A model generated the notes under the pieces. The model ran no database searches and had not been told where the DNA came from. It saw nothing but the letters and a program-made list of their open reading frames with translations. Shown here piece by piece: positions 1 to 8,031 of a stretch of DNA of 64,000 bases (within the stretch, counting starts at the first letter, position 1; each line of letters opens with the position of its first letter). The translations under genes were made by a program, and so were the position numbers. Source of the stretch: Pedobacter sp. ASV28 (GTDB lineage: Bacteria; Bacteroidota; Bacteroidia; Sphingobacteriales; Sphingobacteriaceae); contig NZ_JAELTN010000004.1 in assembly GCF_016428855.1 (NCBI RefSeq), positions 62,001-126,000 of the forward strand. Reading direction: 5' to 3'.

Positions 1-1204
1 TTTTGTCACGCATGATCATTTCATGCATCATTTTACCCGCTTTTTCTTTGGTAGCTTCATTTTTGAAATCGATACCCTGCCAAATCGGAATTTCTTCCCA
101 TAACAAGAAACCCATTTTTTCGGCCAACCTTACTATATATTCATTCTGCGGATAATGTGCCAAACGGATCATGTTACAACCTAAAGCTTTGGCTTCCGAT
201 AACAACATTACCGCATCGGCCTGAGAAAAAGCACGCCCCTTACGCTGCGGAATTTCTTCGTGGAAAGAGATGGATTTTAAGAAGGTGGGCTTGTCGTTCA
301 AATACACATCCTCTCCTTTTACCCAAACATTTCGGAACCCGATTTGCTCTTCAACTTGATCGTTTTCGTTTGATACTTTTACTTTATACAAAGTTGGCGA
401 GCTAGGTGACCAACGCTTTATTTTTTTCGAAGCAAATGTAGTTTTCACTGCGCCGTTCGCATCTGTCTTAAGTGTTTGCTTCAACTGCAATTCAGGAATT
501 TCGATAGTTATAGATTGATTAGCTACCTTTTCCGATAGTTTTGCGCTAGCGTTAATTTTATCTGCTTTGGTTTTATCCAATTGGATGAAATAATCTTCGA
601 TAAATACTCTCGGCGTAGCTACCAAGAACACATCACGGGTAATGCCTCCATAATTCCACCAATCGAAAGCCATGGCAGGGATAGCATCTACCGTACGGGT
701 ATTGTTCACTTCAACCGCTAGAAAATTGTCCTTATCCTTTACCGCATTGGTCACTTCGATTTGGAACGGCGTAAACCCACCTTCATGCCGACCTATCTCC
801 TCACCGTTAAGGTAAATTCGGCAACGATAGCTCACCGCTCCGAAATATAGAAATAAACGCTTGTGGTTCTCCTTTGCTACATCAAAACGGCGGGCGTACC
901 AGATAGTACCTTCGTAATATTTAAGCTCAGGCATTTGGCTATTCCAATCTGAAGGTACATTTAAACGATAGCCATGATCAAAAGAATATTCGTAAAAATC
1001 AATCTTACTTTCTGGTTTTTTATCGAGATAGATTTTGTTTTTTCTGCCCTGATCATACAAATCAATAATGGCATCCCATTTCCCATTTAACGATTGCACA
1101 TTTCGTCCATAAACGTTTGTCATGGTCTGCTGTGCAATGGAATTAGAAAAAACTAAACTTAAAGACAGGGATAATACAAAATAAAATGTGCTCGGCTTCA
1201 TCAT
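1..1204 (-). CDS. Glycoside hydrolase family 2 protein (beta-galactosidase/glucuronidase-like), C-terminus outside window
   Basis: Probable exported glycosidase that removes beta-linked sugars such as galactose or glucuronic acid from glycans in the periplasm. I translated 401 codons from the ATG at 1204; the frame stays open to the window edge, so the C-terminal part is missing. A signal peptide (about residues 1-25, ending SNSIAQ) is followed by the GH2 sugar-binding domain (about 35-200, with FGAVSYRCRIYLNGEEIGRHEGGF-like jelly-roll signature at 121-144), an immunoglobulin-like domain (about 205-295), and the start of the TIM barrel, seen in GCNMIRLAHYPQNE at 342-355. The catalytic acid/base and nucleophile glutamates lie beyond the edge. 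It is the last gene visible in a four-gene minus-strand run of secreted glycosidases, 7 bp after the GH97 gene. Start could also be the next ATG (1201). Family is secure; substrate is inferred. Confidence 0.88.
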   Translation of the reverse strand, partial: MMKPSTFYFVLSLSLSLVFSNSIAQQTMTNVYGRNVQSLNGKWDAIIDLYDQGRKNKIYLDKKPESKIDFYEYSFDHGYRLNVPSDWNSQMPELKYYEGTIWYARRFDVAKENHKRLFLYFGAVSYRCRIYLNGEEIGRHEGGFTPFQIEVTNAVKDKDNFLAVEVNNTRTVDAIPAMAFDWWNYGGITRDVFLVATPRVFIEDYFIQLDKTKADKINASAKLSEKVANQSITIEIPELQLKQTLKTDANGAVKTTFASKKIKRWSPSSPTLYKVKVSNENDQVEEQIGFRNVWVKGEDVYLNDKPTFLKSISFHEEIPQRKGRAFSQADAVMLLSEAKALGCNMIRLAHYPQNEYIVRLAEKMGFLLWEEIPIWQGIDFKNEATKEKAGKMMHEMIMRDK

Positions 1205-1211
1205 AAATGTG

Positions 1212-3215
1212 TTATTTCTTGTAAATTTTCATGGCTACACCGCCACCTTTAGCCATAGAAAGGCTCACTTTGCGGTCGGCAGGAATGGAGATCGTTTCTT
1301 TTTTATAATCAGAAGCTATACGATTGGCATTTGCACCATCTCTGTACAGCTCCGCCATATAATTTCCTTCACCCAAGAAAGACAAATCCAATACCAATTG
1401 GCGGGCATCCCAATTGGTCATTGTGCCTACGTACCATGTTTCTGCCTTTTTACGGGCCATAGCGATGTATTTTCCAATCTCTCCGTCTAAGGCGATTGTC
1501 TGATCCCAAACCGTTGGGACGGCCGAAATAAAATCGGTGCATTCCTGCTCTTTTTCATAATTGGTTGGGCTATCGCACAACATATTCAAGGGCGATTCGA
1601 AAATGACATATTGTGCCAACTGGCGACAACGAGTACCTTGGCTCATCGGTTCATCATTGATACCACGATGAGTTCTTTTGGTCGCATTACGCATGGCCCC
1701 TTGGGTGTAATCAATAGGGCCAGCTACCATTCGGATAAAAGGCATAGTAACATCATAAGTGACCTGATCTAACTCTGGTCCAGTCCACTTGAGTTGCTCT
1801 AAGCCGTGTACCGCCTCGAAGTTGATTACGTTTGGATACGTTCTGTTGATACCCGTTGGTTTATAAGTGCCATGGAAATCTAGCATCAATTTGTATTTAG
1901 CCGCTACTTCTGCCGCACGGTAATGGAAATCTACCATTTGTTGGTCATCACGGTCCATGAAATCAATCTTGAAGCCCTTCACACCCATTCCAGAATAGTG
2001 CTTGCACACTTTCTCCAAATCTCTTTCAAAAGCGTAATAACCCGCCCAAAGAATGATACCTACATGTTTAGCTTTCGCATGAGCGATCAGTTTTTTCAAG
2101 TCTATTTCTGGTACTACCTGGAATAGATCGGCTTTTTTGTTCACCGCCCAACCTTCATCTAGAATTACGTACTCAATGCCATTTTTAGAGGCAAAATCGA
2201 TATAAGCTTGATAAGTTTCCGTATTTACACCTGCCTCAAAATCAACATTAGAAATTCCCCAGTGGTTCCACCATTCCCAAGCTACCTTTCCTGGCTTAAC
2301 CCAAGAAGCATCTGCCACTCTTGATGGGGCCGCCAATTTGTAGACCATATCATTATCGGCCAATTGCTTATCGCTGGTAGAAACCATCACAATACGCCAA
2401 GGAAATTTAGCTTTGGCCTTACTTTTGGCCAAATAAGGTTGACGGGAAGTAACCAATTGCTGCAGCTCATTATGACCGCCTTGTTGAGTTGCCATAGGAT
2501 AAGGGGCAAAATTAGATTGCAATGAGGTAGATCCATTGGTATTGGTCAGGTACATGCCTGGGTAGCCTTCTAAATCGGCCTCTGCTAAACAAACCTTTTT
2601 ACCCTTGTCTAAACTCACCACCAAAGGCGAGAAAGCCAACTTATCTGCACTGATTTTACTCAGCGGCGTATAAGTATATTCGTTTTCAAAAGAGTTGAAA
2701 TACTGACTTTCGATATCTTTAAATTTTCCTTTTACATAAGGCACATAAGCATTGAAATCTCTAGAGAAATTGAAAACAGCTTCTTCATTTTTGACTATGA
2801 TCGCTTTATCGCCTGTGGATACAAATCGGTAAGCGATACCTTCGTTATAAGCTCTAAAAATGAGGTTGAAGTTCTCTTTGAAGCTTAAAATAAGTTCGTT
2901 GTAATGGTCGTCAATTTGATTTCTTTTATAAAACAGCGCGTTAACCTGCTGATGGAGCGTAGTTGGTTTTGCACTTTTTAGTTGCGAGCCTTTGCCCCAA
3001 GTCACACCGTTTGCTAAGCTCATGTTAAAGGCAGAAGGTTTGAGGATGGTATCTCCTTGATGTGTGACCACATAGCTAATTTTGTCATTCACAGAAATAG
3101 TAGCTACCAATTTCCCATCGGGAGATTTTAATTGATATTTTTTTTGTCCCCAAGAGCTGATGGTAAGGGCTAGTAAAAATATAGTAAGGATAGTTCTCAT
3201 ATTTTTTCGTCTCAT
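1212..3215 (-). CDS. Glycoside hydrolase family 97 alpha-glycosidase (retaining, alpha-galactosidase-like)
   Basis: Exo-acting alpha-glycosidase of the GH97 (SusB) family, 667 residues, close to the family's usual 650-740. It has a signal peptide, an N-terminal beta-sandwich domain (about 25-290), a TIM barrel (about 300-560, with EWWNHWG at 314-320 and LDEGW at 352-356) and a C-terminal beta domain. GH97 contains inverting alpha-glucosidases and retaining alpha-galactosidases. The Asp in GFKIDFMD (D418) and the Glu in INFEAVHG (E467) fall where retaining members carry nucleophile and acid/base, so I favour alpha-galactosidase; this is inference from motif spacing. Its ATG overlaps the stop of the preceding gene in an ATGA, suggesting coupled translation. 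An ATG five codons in (3200) is an alternative start directly before the signal peptide. Confidence 0.9.
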   Translation of the reverse strand: MRRKNMRTILTIFLLALTISSWGQKKYQLKSPDGKLVATISVNDKISYVVTHQGDTILKPSAFNMSLANGVTWGKGSQLKSAKPTTLHQQVNALFYKRNQIDDHYNELILSFKENFNLIFRAYNEGIAYRFVSTGDKAIIVKNEEAVFNFSRDFNAYVPYVKGKFKDIESQYFNSFENEYTYTPLSKISADKLAFSPLVVSLDKGKKVCLAEADLEGYPGMYLTNTNGSTSLQSNFAPYPMATQQGGHNELQQLVTSRQPYLAKSKAKAKFPWRIVMVSTSDKQLADNDMVYKLAAPSRVADASWVKPGKVAWEWWNHWGISNVDFEAGVNTETYQAYIDFASKNGIEYVILDEGWAVNKKADLFQVVPEIDLKKLIAHAKAKHVGIILWAGYYAFERDLEKVCKHYSGMGVKGFKIDFMDRDDQQMVDFHYRAAEVAAKYKLMLDFHGTYKPTGINRTYPNVINFEAVHGLEQLKWTGPELDQVTYDVTMPFIRMVAGPIDYTQGAMRNATKRTHRGINDEPMSQGTRCRQLAQYVIFESPLNMLCDSPTNYEKEQECTDFISAVPTVWDQTIALDGEIGKYIAMARKKAETWYVGTMTNWDARQLVLDLSFLGEGNYMAELYRDGANANRIASDYKKETISIPADRKVSLSMAKGGGVAMKIYKK

Positions 3216-5266
3216 TTGGTGATTTCGTAACGGTACATCACGAAATCATTTATTTTTGGGAGTGTAACTTCGATGGTGCCATTTTTAGCAATAGTCGTAT
3301 TCATTGTCTTTCCGTTTCCTAGAAGAGGGGTACATTTCACTTTGGTTCCAGTTGGCAACCAAGTTTTCACCGAACCCACTGCTCCTACTGTGTTTTCTCT
3401 ATAAAAAATGAAGTAACCTTGATTACCGTTTAGCGATTGAAAACCCGTCCAAGACCTGCCCGAAGGTTCATCGCCAATAGGTAAAATAGTTCCAGTATGA
3501 AAATCGTGCTGAATTTTTCGGTAGGCTTTAATCAGCCCTTTGATCTTTAGCGCTTTGCTGGGCAAACCTGTACCTTCAAACCAGGCCAAAGGTTGCCCTG
3601 CCATGGTCGTCGCAAATAAATAGTCGAAAGAATAGTTGTTCGGCGCAAAAATGTCGTTGCCGTACTTATCTGCATTTCGCCATTTATTTAAAAATTCGAT
3701 TTGCAATTTTTCGGCAGGCACGTATTTAGCCAACTGCCAAAGGTTGCGCAAGGTCCAATAAGGATAGTAGTTCTGCCAATCGGTGTAACGGTTTTCCAAA
3801 AAAATGTTTCCATACTCGTTGAATGTATAATAACCTGCCCTGCGACCAGCCGTGGCATCTAGGTTAAACACCACTTCATTATTGGTTTTTTCCAATACAC
3901 CATCAAATAACCTTCTGAGATTAATTTCCGATTGCTTGGTTGGAATGGCTAAACCATCTATTTTAAAGGTGCGGATACCGTATTCTTTGTACAAACCCAC
4001 TAAAGCATTGACATCTTTTTCCCAATCGGCATAATCATTTTGTACACTTGGGTTAAACCAAAGACAAATCTCCACACCTAATTCTTTACCTCGTTTTACG
4101 ACTGGATGCAAACCTCTTGGATATTTTGCGGGATCAGGTTTCCAGTAATCAGGATTATCCCAAATATTTTTAAAAGAACCCTTAGCCAATGCCGAATTTG
4201 GGCTTTTGCCAACTTGCCAGCCATCGTCTATCTGAAAATGTGAAATGCCCAATTCTGCGGCTCTCTCTACTTCCAACAAACTGAATTTCTCATTTACCTT
4301 AGAATCTTGACTTCGATCTCCCCAAGTGTTCATCATCACCATCTCATCACGTTTTGGCAATAACTTACGGATGTTTTTTTGGTATTTACGCAATGCGGTT
4401 AGCTGTTGTAACTCACCTCCACTGTACACGCCAATTACGCTACTGTAGGCTTTAGTCCATTCTTCCGCTTTAATATCTTTCGCAGTTAATCCCAAACCGC
4501 TTATGGTAAAGTGCCCAAAATCGGTAGTGAAATCATAGCCTTGGTAAGCCAACTGTACACTAGAAGTTGGGGCTTCTTTCAGGAAGAAAAAGCCCTTATT
4601 GTTCTCGTTATTGTGTGCTACCAGTAAATTACCCCTATAATTGGTTTTACGGTAAGGAATAATATTTTTTTCCTGTATCAGGTTATTATTCCAATCGGTA
4701 ACGTCGAAAAACTCTACAATTTTAGTTTGCCAATGGAAGCCGTCCAACTTGATCTGATCTAATATGGCCGTCATTTGCTGAGATTTCATATCCTCTGTAA
4801 ACTCAATATTTTTCCTATCTGCGGCATTAATTACTTTGCTATCCAATGCTAATTCCGTACTCCCTTTTAAATAGATATCACAAGCAATTACAGAACTATC
4901 CTCATCAACTCGATATACTTTTTTGATCGCTAAGTTCCCCAACGAAACGTTTACTTCTACAGCTAAATAATGGGGATGAATAGCAGTTTCTTTAATTTCC
5001 TTTGAAGTATAGGTTCCATTTGAGGTAACAGCATCTTTGGCAATCTGAAAATCGGCAGTTTTTAACCTGTTCAACCAAGTTTGTTTTGTAGATTTATCAG
5101 TTAAACTATAAGTAATCAGATTACCCTTATTCCAAAGAAATTTCCTTTCTATCCATTTATTCCCCACTACTAGGGTATCTTTCTCCAATCGACTGTAACA
5201 GTCACTTTGTCCATAAGCTGAAAAAACTGGGATAAAAACAGATAGCACTAAAAATATTCTTCTCAT
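3212..5266 (-). CDS. Secreted clan GH-D (GH36-like) alpha-galactosidase
   Basis: Probable periplasmic alpha-galactosidase of 684 residues. Residues 1-19 form a signal peptide ending SAYGQ. An N-terminal beta-sandwich region (about 25-300) precedes a TIM barrel (about 305-600) and a C-terminal beta domain. The barrel carries FQIDDGWQ at 344-351, typical of GH36/melibiase enzymes. IRTFKIDG at 431-438 has its Asp (D437) where clan GH-D enzymes have the nucleophile; an acidic residue in ENRYTDW (about 491-497) is the candidate acid/base. I chose the ATG at 5266 because it directly precedes the signal peptide and leaves a 16-bp gap to the upstream stop; an ATG at 5302 would add 12 residues and overlap the upstream gene. 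It lies between the DUF4832-like gene and GH97 in one probable operon. Clan is fairly sure, exact family and substrate less so. Confidence 0.85.
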   Translation of the reverse strand: MRRIFLVLSVFIPVFSAYGQSDCYSRLEKDTLVVGNKWIERKFLWNKGNLITYSLTDKSTKQTWLNRLKTADFQIAKDAVTSNGTYTSKEIKETAIHPHYLAVEVNVSLGNLAIKKVYRVDEDSSVIACDIYLKGSTELALDSKVINAADRKNIEFTEDMKSQQMTAILDQIKLDGFHWQTKIVEFFDVTDWNNNLIQEKNIIPYRKTNYRGNLLVAHNNENNKGFFFLKEAPTSSVQLAYQGYDFTTDFGHFTISGLGLTAKDIKAEEWTKAYSSVIGVYSGGELQQLTALRKYQKNIRKLLPKRDEMVMMNTWGDRSQDSKVNEKFSLLEVERAAELGISHFQIDDGWQVGKSPNSALAKGSFKNIWDNPDYWKPDPAKYPRGLHPVVKRGKELGVEICLWFNPSVQNDYADWEKDVNALVGLYKEYGIRTFKIDGLAIPTKQSEINLRRLFDGVLEKTNNEVVFNLDATAGRRAGYYTFNEYGNIFLENRYTDWQNYYPYWTLRNLWQLAKYVPAEKLQIEFLNKWRNADKYGNDIFAPNNYSFDYLFATTMAGQPLAWFEGTGLPSKALKIKGLIKAYRKIQHDFHTGTILPIGDEPSGRSWTGFQSLNGNQGYFIFYRENTVGAVGSVKTWLPTGTKVKCTPLLGNGKTMNTTIAKNGTIEVTLPKINDFVMYRYEITK

Positions 5267-5282
5267 TTTCTTAATTATAGCA

Positions 5283-6845
5283 TTATTGTACCTGAAGATC
5301 ATTAAGCCTTATCCATCCATCTACAGTCGCCACTCCTTCAACAGCTAACTTTATGGCTGGTTGGTTTTCATTAGTCGTATCAACGATAGCTACCGCCCAA
5401 GAATAGTTTCCCCTCGGAAGATCTACAGTGGTTTTTAAATCGTAAGATACTGGATTATCTTTTAACCAGTTAGAAGGCTCACTTTCTTTATCTACAAAAA
5501 TTTGCCTTGCTTTATTTTCTTCATCCAATAAGGCAAAGGCCACTTTGTATTTATAGTTCCATTGCGGAATGTTATTGGGAAAATATCCCCAACCCATGTT
5601 ATTCCAACGATGGGTAATTACAGCCGTTTCTCTAGACTTCATTTGATTTGGAAGATTGATCTGATCTGGATATAAACGATACCCACCTTCAGATATGAAA
5701 CCCCGTACTAAAGGAAACGCCTTTTCGAACCACGAATCGGTATCTCCCGAACGAAAATCCATCATATTTACATGTGCCTCTGCCGAAGCTTCATATTCCC
5801 CCTTCCTAACGTCTTCAGCATGTCCTTCCCTATATTTACCACTTGGATCTATCCAATAACGATGTGTACGAGAAGTGATCCAGCCACCTTCCATAATAAC
5901 AGGACGTTTGAAATTCCATTTCTTGGCAAAATCTTTTTCCCATTGTTGATAATACCCCGTCATTCCAAAAGCATCATGTCTTAAACTATATCCTTTTGCT
6001 ATCGCCTTTTCTAGTAATCTTTCGCTATTCGGGTTTGCTGGTGCCCAACTTTCTGGATGGCCAACCAAACGGTGATAGTTGATGACCAATGGCACTTTTG
6101 TAAAAGTTCGGGCATATAGATCGGTTACCCAATCCAACACTTCTTCTTTCAATTTCTCTATATTTTCTGAAGTTGTCGTTTTGGGATCTTCGTAAACCAC
6201 ATGATGTGCCTCGCCCCATTTGCCTAAGCCATAAGCATCAATAAATGAGGCGCGGTCTGGATCGTTAAATTCTTTGGCAAATGCTTCGATAAACTTGGTA
6301 TAATATTTTCTGAAAACCGGATCTTGTGGATAAGGTGTTTGCCTGTCAGGTTTCTCTGGATTTTCTACATAATACTTAGCACCCGCATCAAATACAAATT
6401 GTGGGGTATTTTGTCCTTGATCTCGCCCATCTACCACAATACGGAAAGCAATGGGCAAACCTCTTTTTTGTGCGCCTTTTATCAGTTTTCCAATCTTAGA
6501 TTTTGGATCATTCCAAGCATAAACACCATCTTTTGGATTTAGTGAAGACCAACTTGTACGCAGGTAACAAGCAGAAGCGTAATCAATTGCTTTTACTTTT
6601 TTATTGAATTCTGGCACAAAATATTCAGTATCCCAATAAGATTCATCAGCACTGCGTGCGGCATACATTACCCAACCATTCAAGGGGTTTCGCAACACAG
6701 ATACACTATCGTATTTGGGTTCAATTAATATCTTACCTACCTTATTTTCTACTTGCTTCACAATAAAGCTAGTTTGCGAGAGTGCGAATAATGGAAGACA
6801 TGAAAAAAATATTAAAGCAGATCTGATCATCTTACAAGTCATCAT
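5283..6845 (-). CDS. Secreted DUF4832-like putative glycosidase
   Basis: Protein of 520 residues and uncharacterised function. A signal peptide (after M6, ending ALSQ) is followed by NPLNGWVMYA near residue 53, which resembles the start of DUF4832/DUF4874-type proteins. The middle reads like a (beta/alpha)8 barrel: YLRTSWSSLNPKDGVYAW (about 94-111), a block around YGLGKWGEAHH, VINYHR, and PVIMEGGW. Acidic residues in KWGEAHH and IMEGGW are candidate catalytic positions. The C-terminal 100 residues look like a beta-sandwich. It is the first gene of the minus-strand glycosidase run and is followed at 16 bp by the alpha-galactosidase, so a role in releasing or trimming galactosides is inferred. 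The start could also be the ATG at 6830. Domain assignment is from memory of the family, not a search. Confidence 0.65.
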   Translation of the reverse strand: MMTCKMIRSALIFFSCLPLFALSQTSFIVKQVENKVGKILIEPKYDSVSVLRNPLNGWVMYAARSADESYWDTEYFVPEFNKKVKAIDYASACYLRTSWSSLNPKDGVYAWNDPKSKIGKLIKGAQKRGLPIAFRIVVDGRDQGQNTPQFVFDAGAKYYVENPEKPDRQTPYPQDPVFRKYYTKFIEAFAKEFNDPDRASFIDAYGLGKWGEAHHVVYEDPKTTTSENIEKLKEEVLDWVTDLYARTFTKVPLVINYHRLVGHPESWAPANPNSERLLEKAIAKGYSLRHDAFGMTGYYQQWEKDFAKKWNFKRPVIMEGGWITSRTHRYWIDPSGKYREGHAEDVRKGEYEASAEAHVNMMDFRSGDTDSWFEKAFPLVRGFISEGGYRLYPDQINLPNQMKSRETAVITHRWNNMGWGYFPNNIPQWNYKYKVAFALLDEENKARQIFVDKESEPSNWLKDNPVSYDLKTTVDLPRGNYSWAVAIVDTTNENQPAIKLAVEGVATVDGWIRLNDLQVQ

Positions 6846-7189
6846 CTAATGTTCAAATGAGATAACCTATAAATAAAATACGGCGTTCGAGTAGTGCTTC
6901 TTTCGCAAATGAGTATTAGCTGTAAATTACATTGAGCCATGAAAAGACCAAAGAAAGGCCATTGAGCTCTTGTGATTTTAATCATACATTTAATTTGGTT
7001 AGTTTCTAAACAGTTCTTAGGTACCCATAAACAGCCTACGCCATTTGCTTGAAAGTACTATGTTACGAAAGTATAGAAACAGCCATTTTCTTAGGGTACT
7101 AATTTGTTCAGAAATGGTTCAAATTTGTACAGAAATGCTAAACATCTATGATTTAATGCATGTATTGCGAAATTTTTAGTTTTAACGAT
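6846..7189. other. Intergenic region upstream of the glycosidase operon
   Basis: This 344-bp region separates the stop of the NUDIX regulator from the start of the glycosidase run; both genes read leftwards, so it should hold the operon's promoter. I see no convincing TAnnTTTG box on the minus strand. The notable element is the tandem repeat at 7101-7137, listed separately. No small gene was recognised. Confidence 0.5.
7101..7137. promoter_or_regulatory. Tandem direct repeat, candidate activator site
   Basis: Two 16-bp copies, AATTTGTTCAGAAATG (7101-7116) and AATTTGTACAGAAATG (7122-7137), differ at one base and start 21 bp apart, two turns of the helix. They lie about 260-290 bp upstream of the glycosidase operon. 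Direct repeats at this spacing are typical of sites for AraC-type or hybrid two-component DNA-binding domains. The protein that binds is unknown. Confidence 0.5.
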
Positions 7190-7894
7190 CTACAAATCTA
7201 GTTTAAGACCAGGAATCAAATTCAAGATCAAATGGAAATCAGATTCATATCTTTTATGATTTAACTTGAAATAGTAAGCGCCTTTTTTAGAGCTTGATTT
7301 ATCCTTTTCTTGTAAGCGGATCAGTAAACCGGTGGAGTTCATTTTCCTATTAAAATTCCCGGTATCTATTTTCATGTGGTTAACTTCCTCAAACAGCAAT
7401 TGCAACTGCGGAAGTGTGAATTTTTTGGGAAGCAATTCAAATAATACTGGATGTAGTGCTGCCTTATAGCGTAATCTTTTTCTGGCATCGGCCACCATCG
7501 TATCGTGGTCAAATATTAACTGCGGGCTCTCGTTAATGGGAAACCATTCCGCATGATAATAGGTGTTCAACTGATTACTATATTTTTGAATATCGATAAG
7601 GGCAAAATAAGCCACAGACAGTGTTCTTTCAATGGGATCACGATCTGGCTTTCCATAGACTTTGAACTGTTCTAAATAAATGCCGTCCAGGCCAGTGTTT
7701 TTTTTCAACACCCTAATGGCAGCGTCATCCGTACTTTCTTCTGGACCAACAAAGCCTCCTATTAAACTCCACTTATTTATTTCTGGCTGCAAACCCCTCT
7801 TCACCAACAACAGCTTTAAACGCCCATCTTCAAAACCAAACACAATACAATCTACTGCAACAAGGTAATGTGGTTGGCTAGAATATTCAATCAT
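7190..7894 (-). CDS. NUDIX-fold sugar-responsive transcriptional regulator (AraR/NrtR type)
   Basis: Transcription factor of 234 residues: an N-terminal NUDIX-like sensor domain (about 8-145) and a C-terminal winged helix (about 155-232, from LLPKKFTLPQLQLLFEEV). Hydrolytic NUDIX proteins need a box with REUxEE. Here G47, E53, R61, G68 and L69 of the box remain, but the three catalytic glutamates are replaced (V62, K65, N66), so the domain should bind a ligand without hydrolysing it. Bacteroidota use such proteins as repressors of sugar genes, for example AraR for arabinose. The gene is divergent from galT-galK with a palindromic operator candidate between them (7955-7987), and the glycosidase operon lies downstream, so galactose or a derivative is the likely effector. 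That ligand is an inference from context. Confidence 0.85.
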   Translation of the reverse strand: MIEYSSQPHYLVAVDCIVFGFEDGRLKLLLVKRGLQPEINKWSLIGGFVGPEESTDDAAIRVLKKNTGLDGIYLEQFKVYGKPDRDPIERTLSVAYFALIDIQKYSNQLNTYYHAEWFPINESPQLIFDHDTMVADARKRLRYKAALHPVLFELLPKKFTLPQLQLLFEEVNHMKIDTGNFNRKMNSTGLLIRLQEKDKSSSKKGAYYFKLNHKRYESDFHLILNLIPGLKLDL

Positions 7895-7954
7895 TTTTTG
7901 TTTTGTTTAAATTACTACGGCTTCTGATCTGTTCAAAATTAACAAACCTTAGCC

Positions 7955-7987
7955 ATTTATTAATAGTCATATTGACTTTTAATAAAT
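7955..7987. promoter_or_regulatory. 33-bp palindromic operator candidate between NUDIX regulator and galT
   Basis: Left arm ATTTATTAATAGTCA (7955-7969), spacer TAT, right arm TGACTTTTAATAAAT (7973-7987). The arms match at 14 of 15 positions. The right arm overlaps the -33 element of the proposed galT promoter (7972-7974), so a bound protein would block RNA polymerase. The adjacent NUDIX regulator is the obvious candidate binder. Confidence 0.7.
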
Positions 7988-8001
7988 TATCTGTAGATTA
8001 G
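7972..8001 (+). promoter_or_regulatory. galT-galK promoter candidate (Bacteroidota type)
   Basis: TTG at 7972-7974 and TAGATTAG at 7994-8001 are separated by 19 bp, the spacing of the Bacteroidota -33/-7 promoter (TTTG, TAnnTTTG). The -7 box deviates at two positions. A transcript would start near 8005, about 25 bp before the galT ATG. Confidence 0.5.
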
Positions 8002-8031
8002 CCCAATCCAATTAACCAAATTCATCATAAA

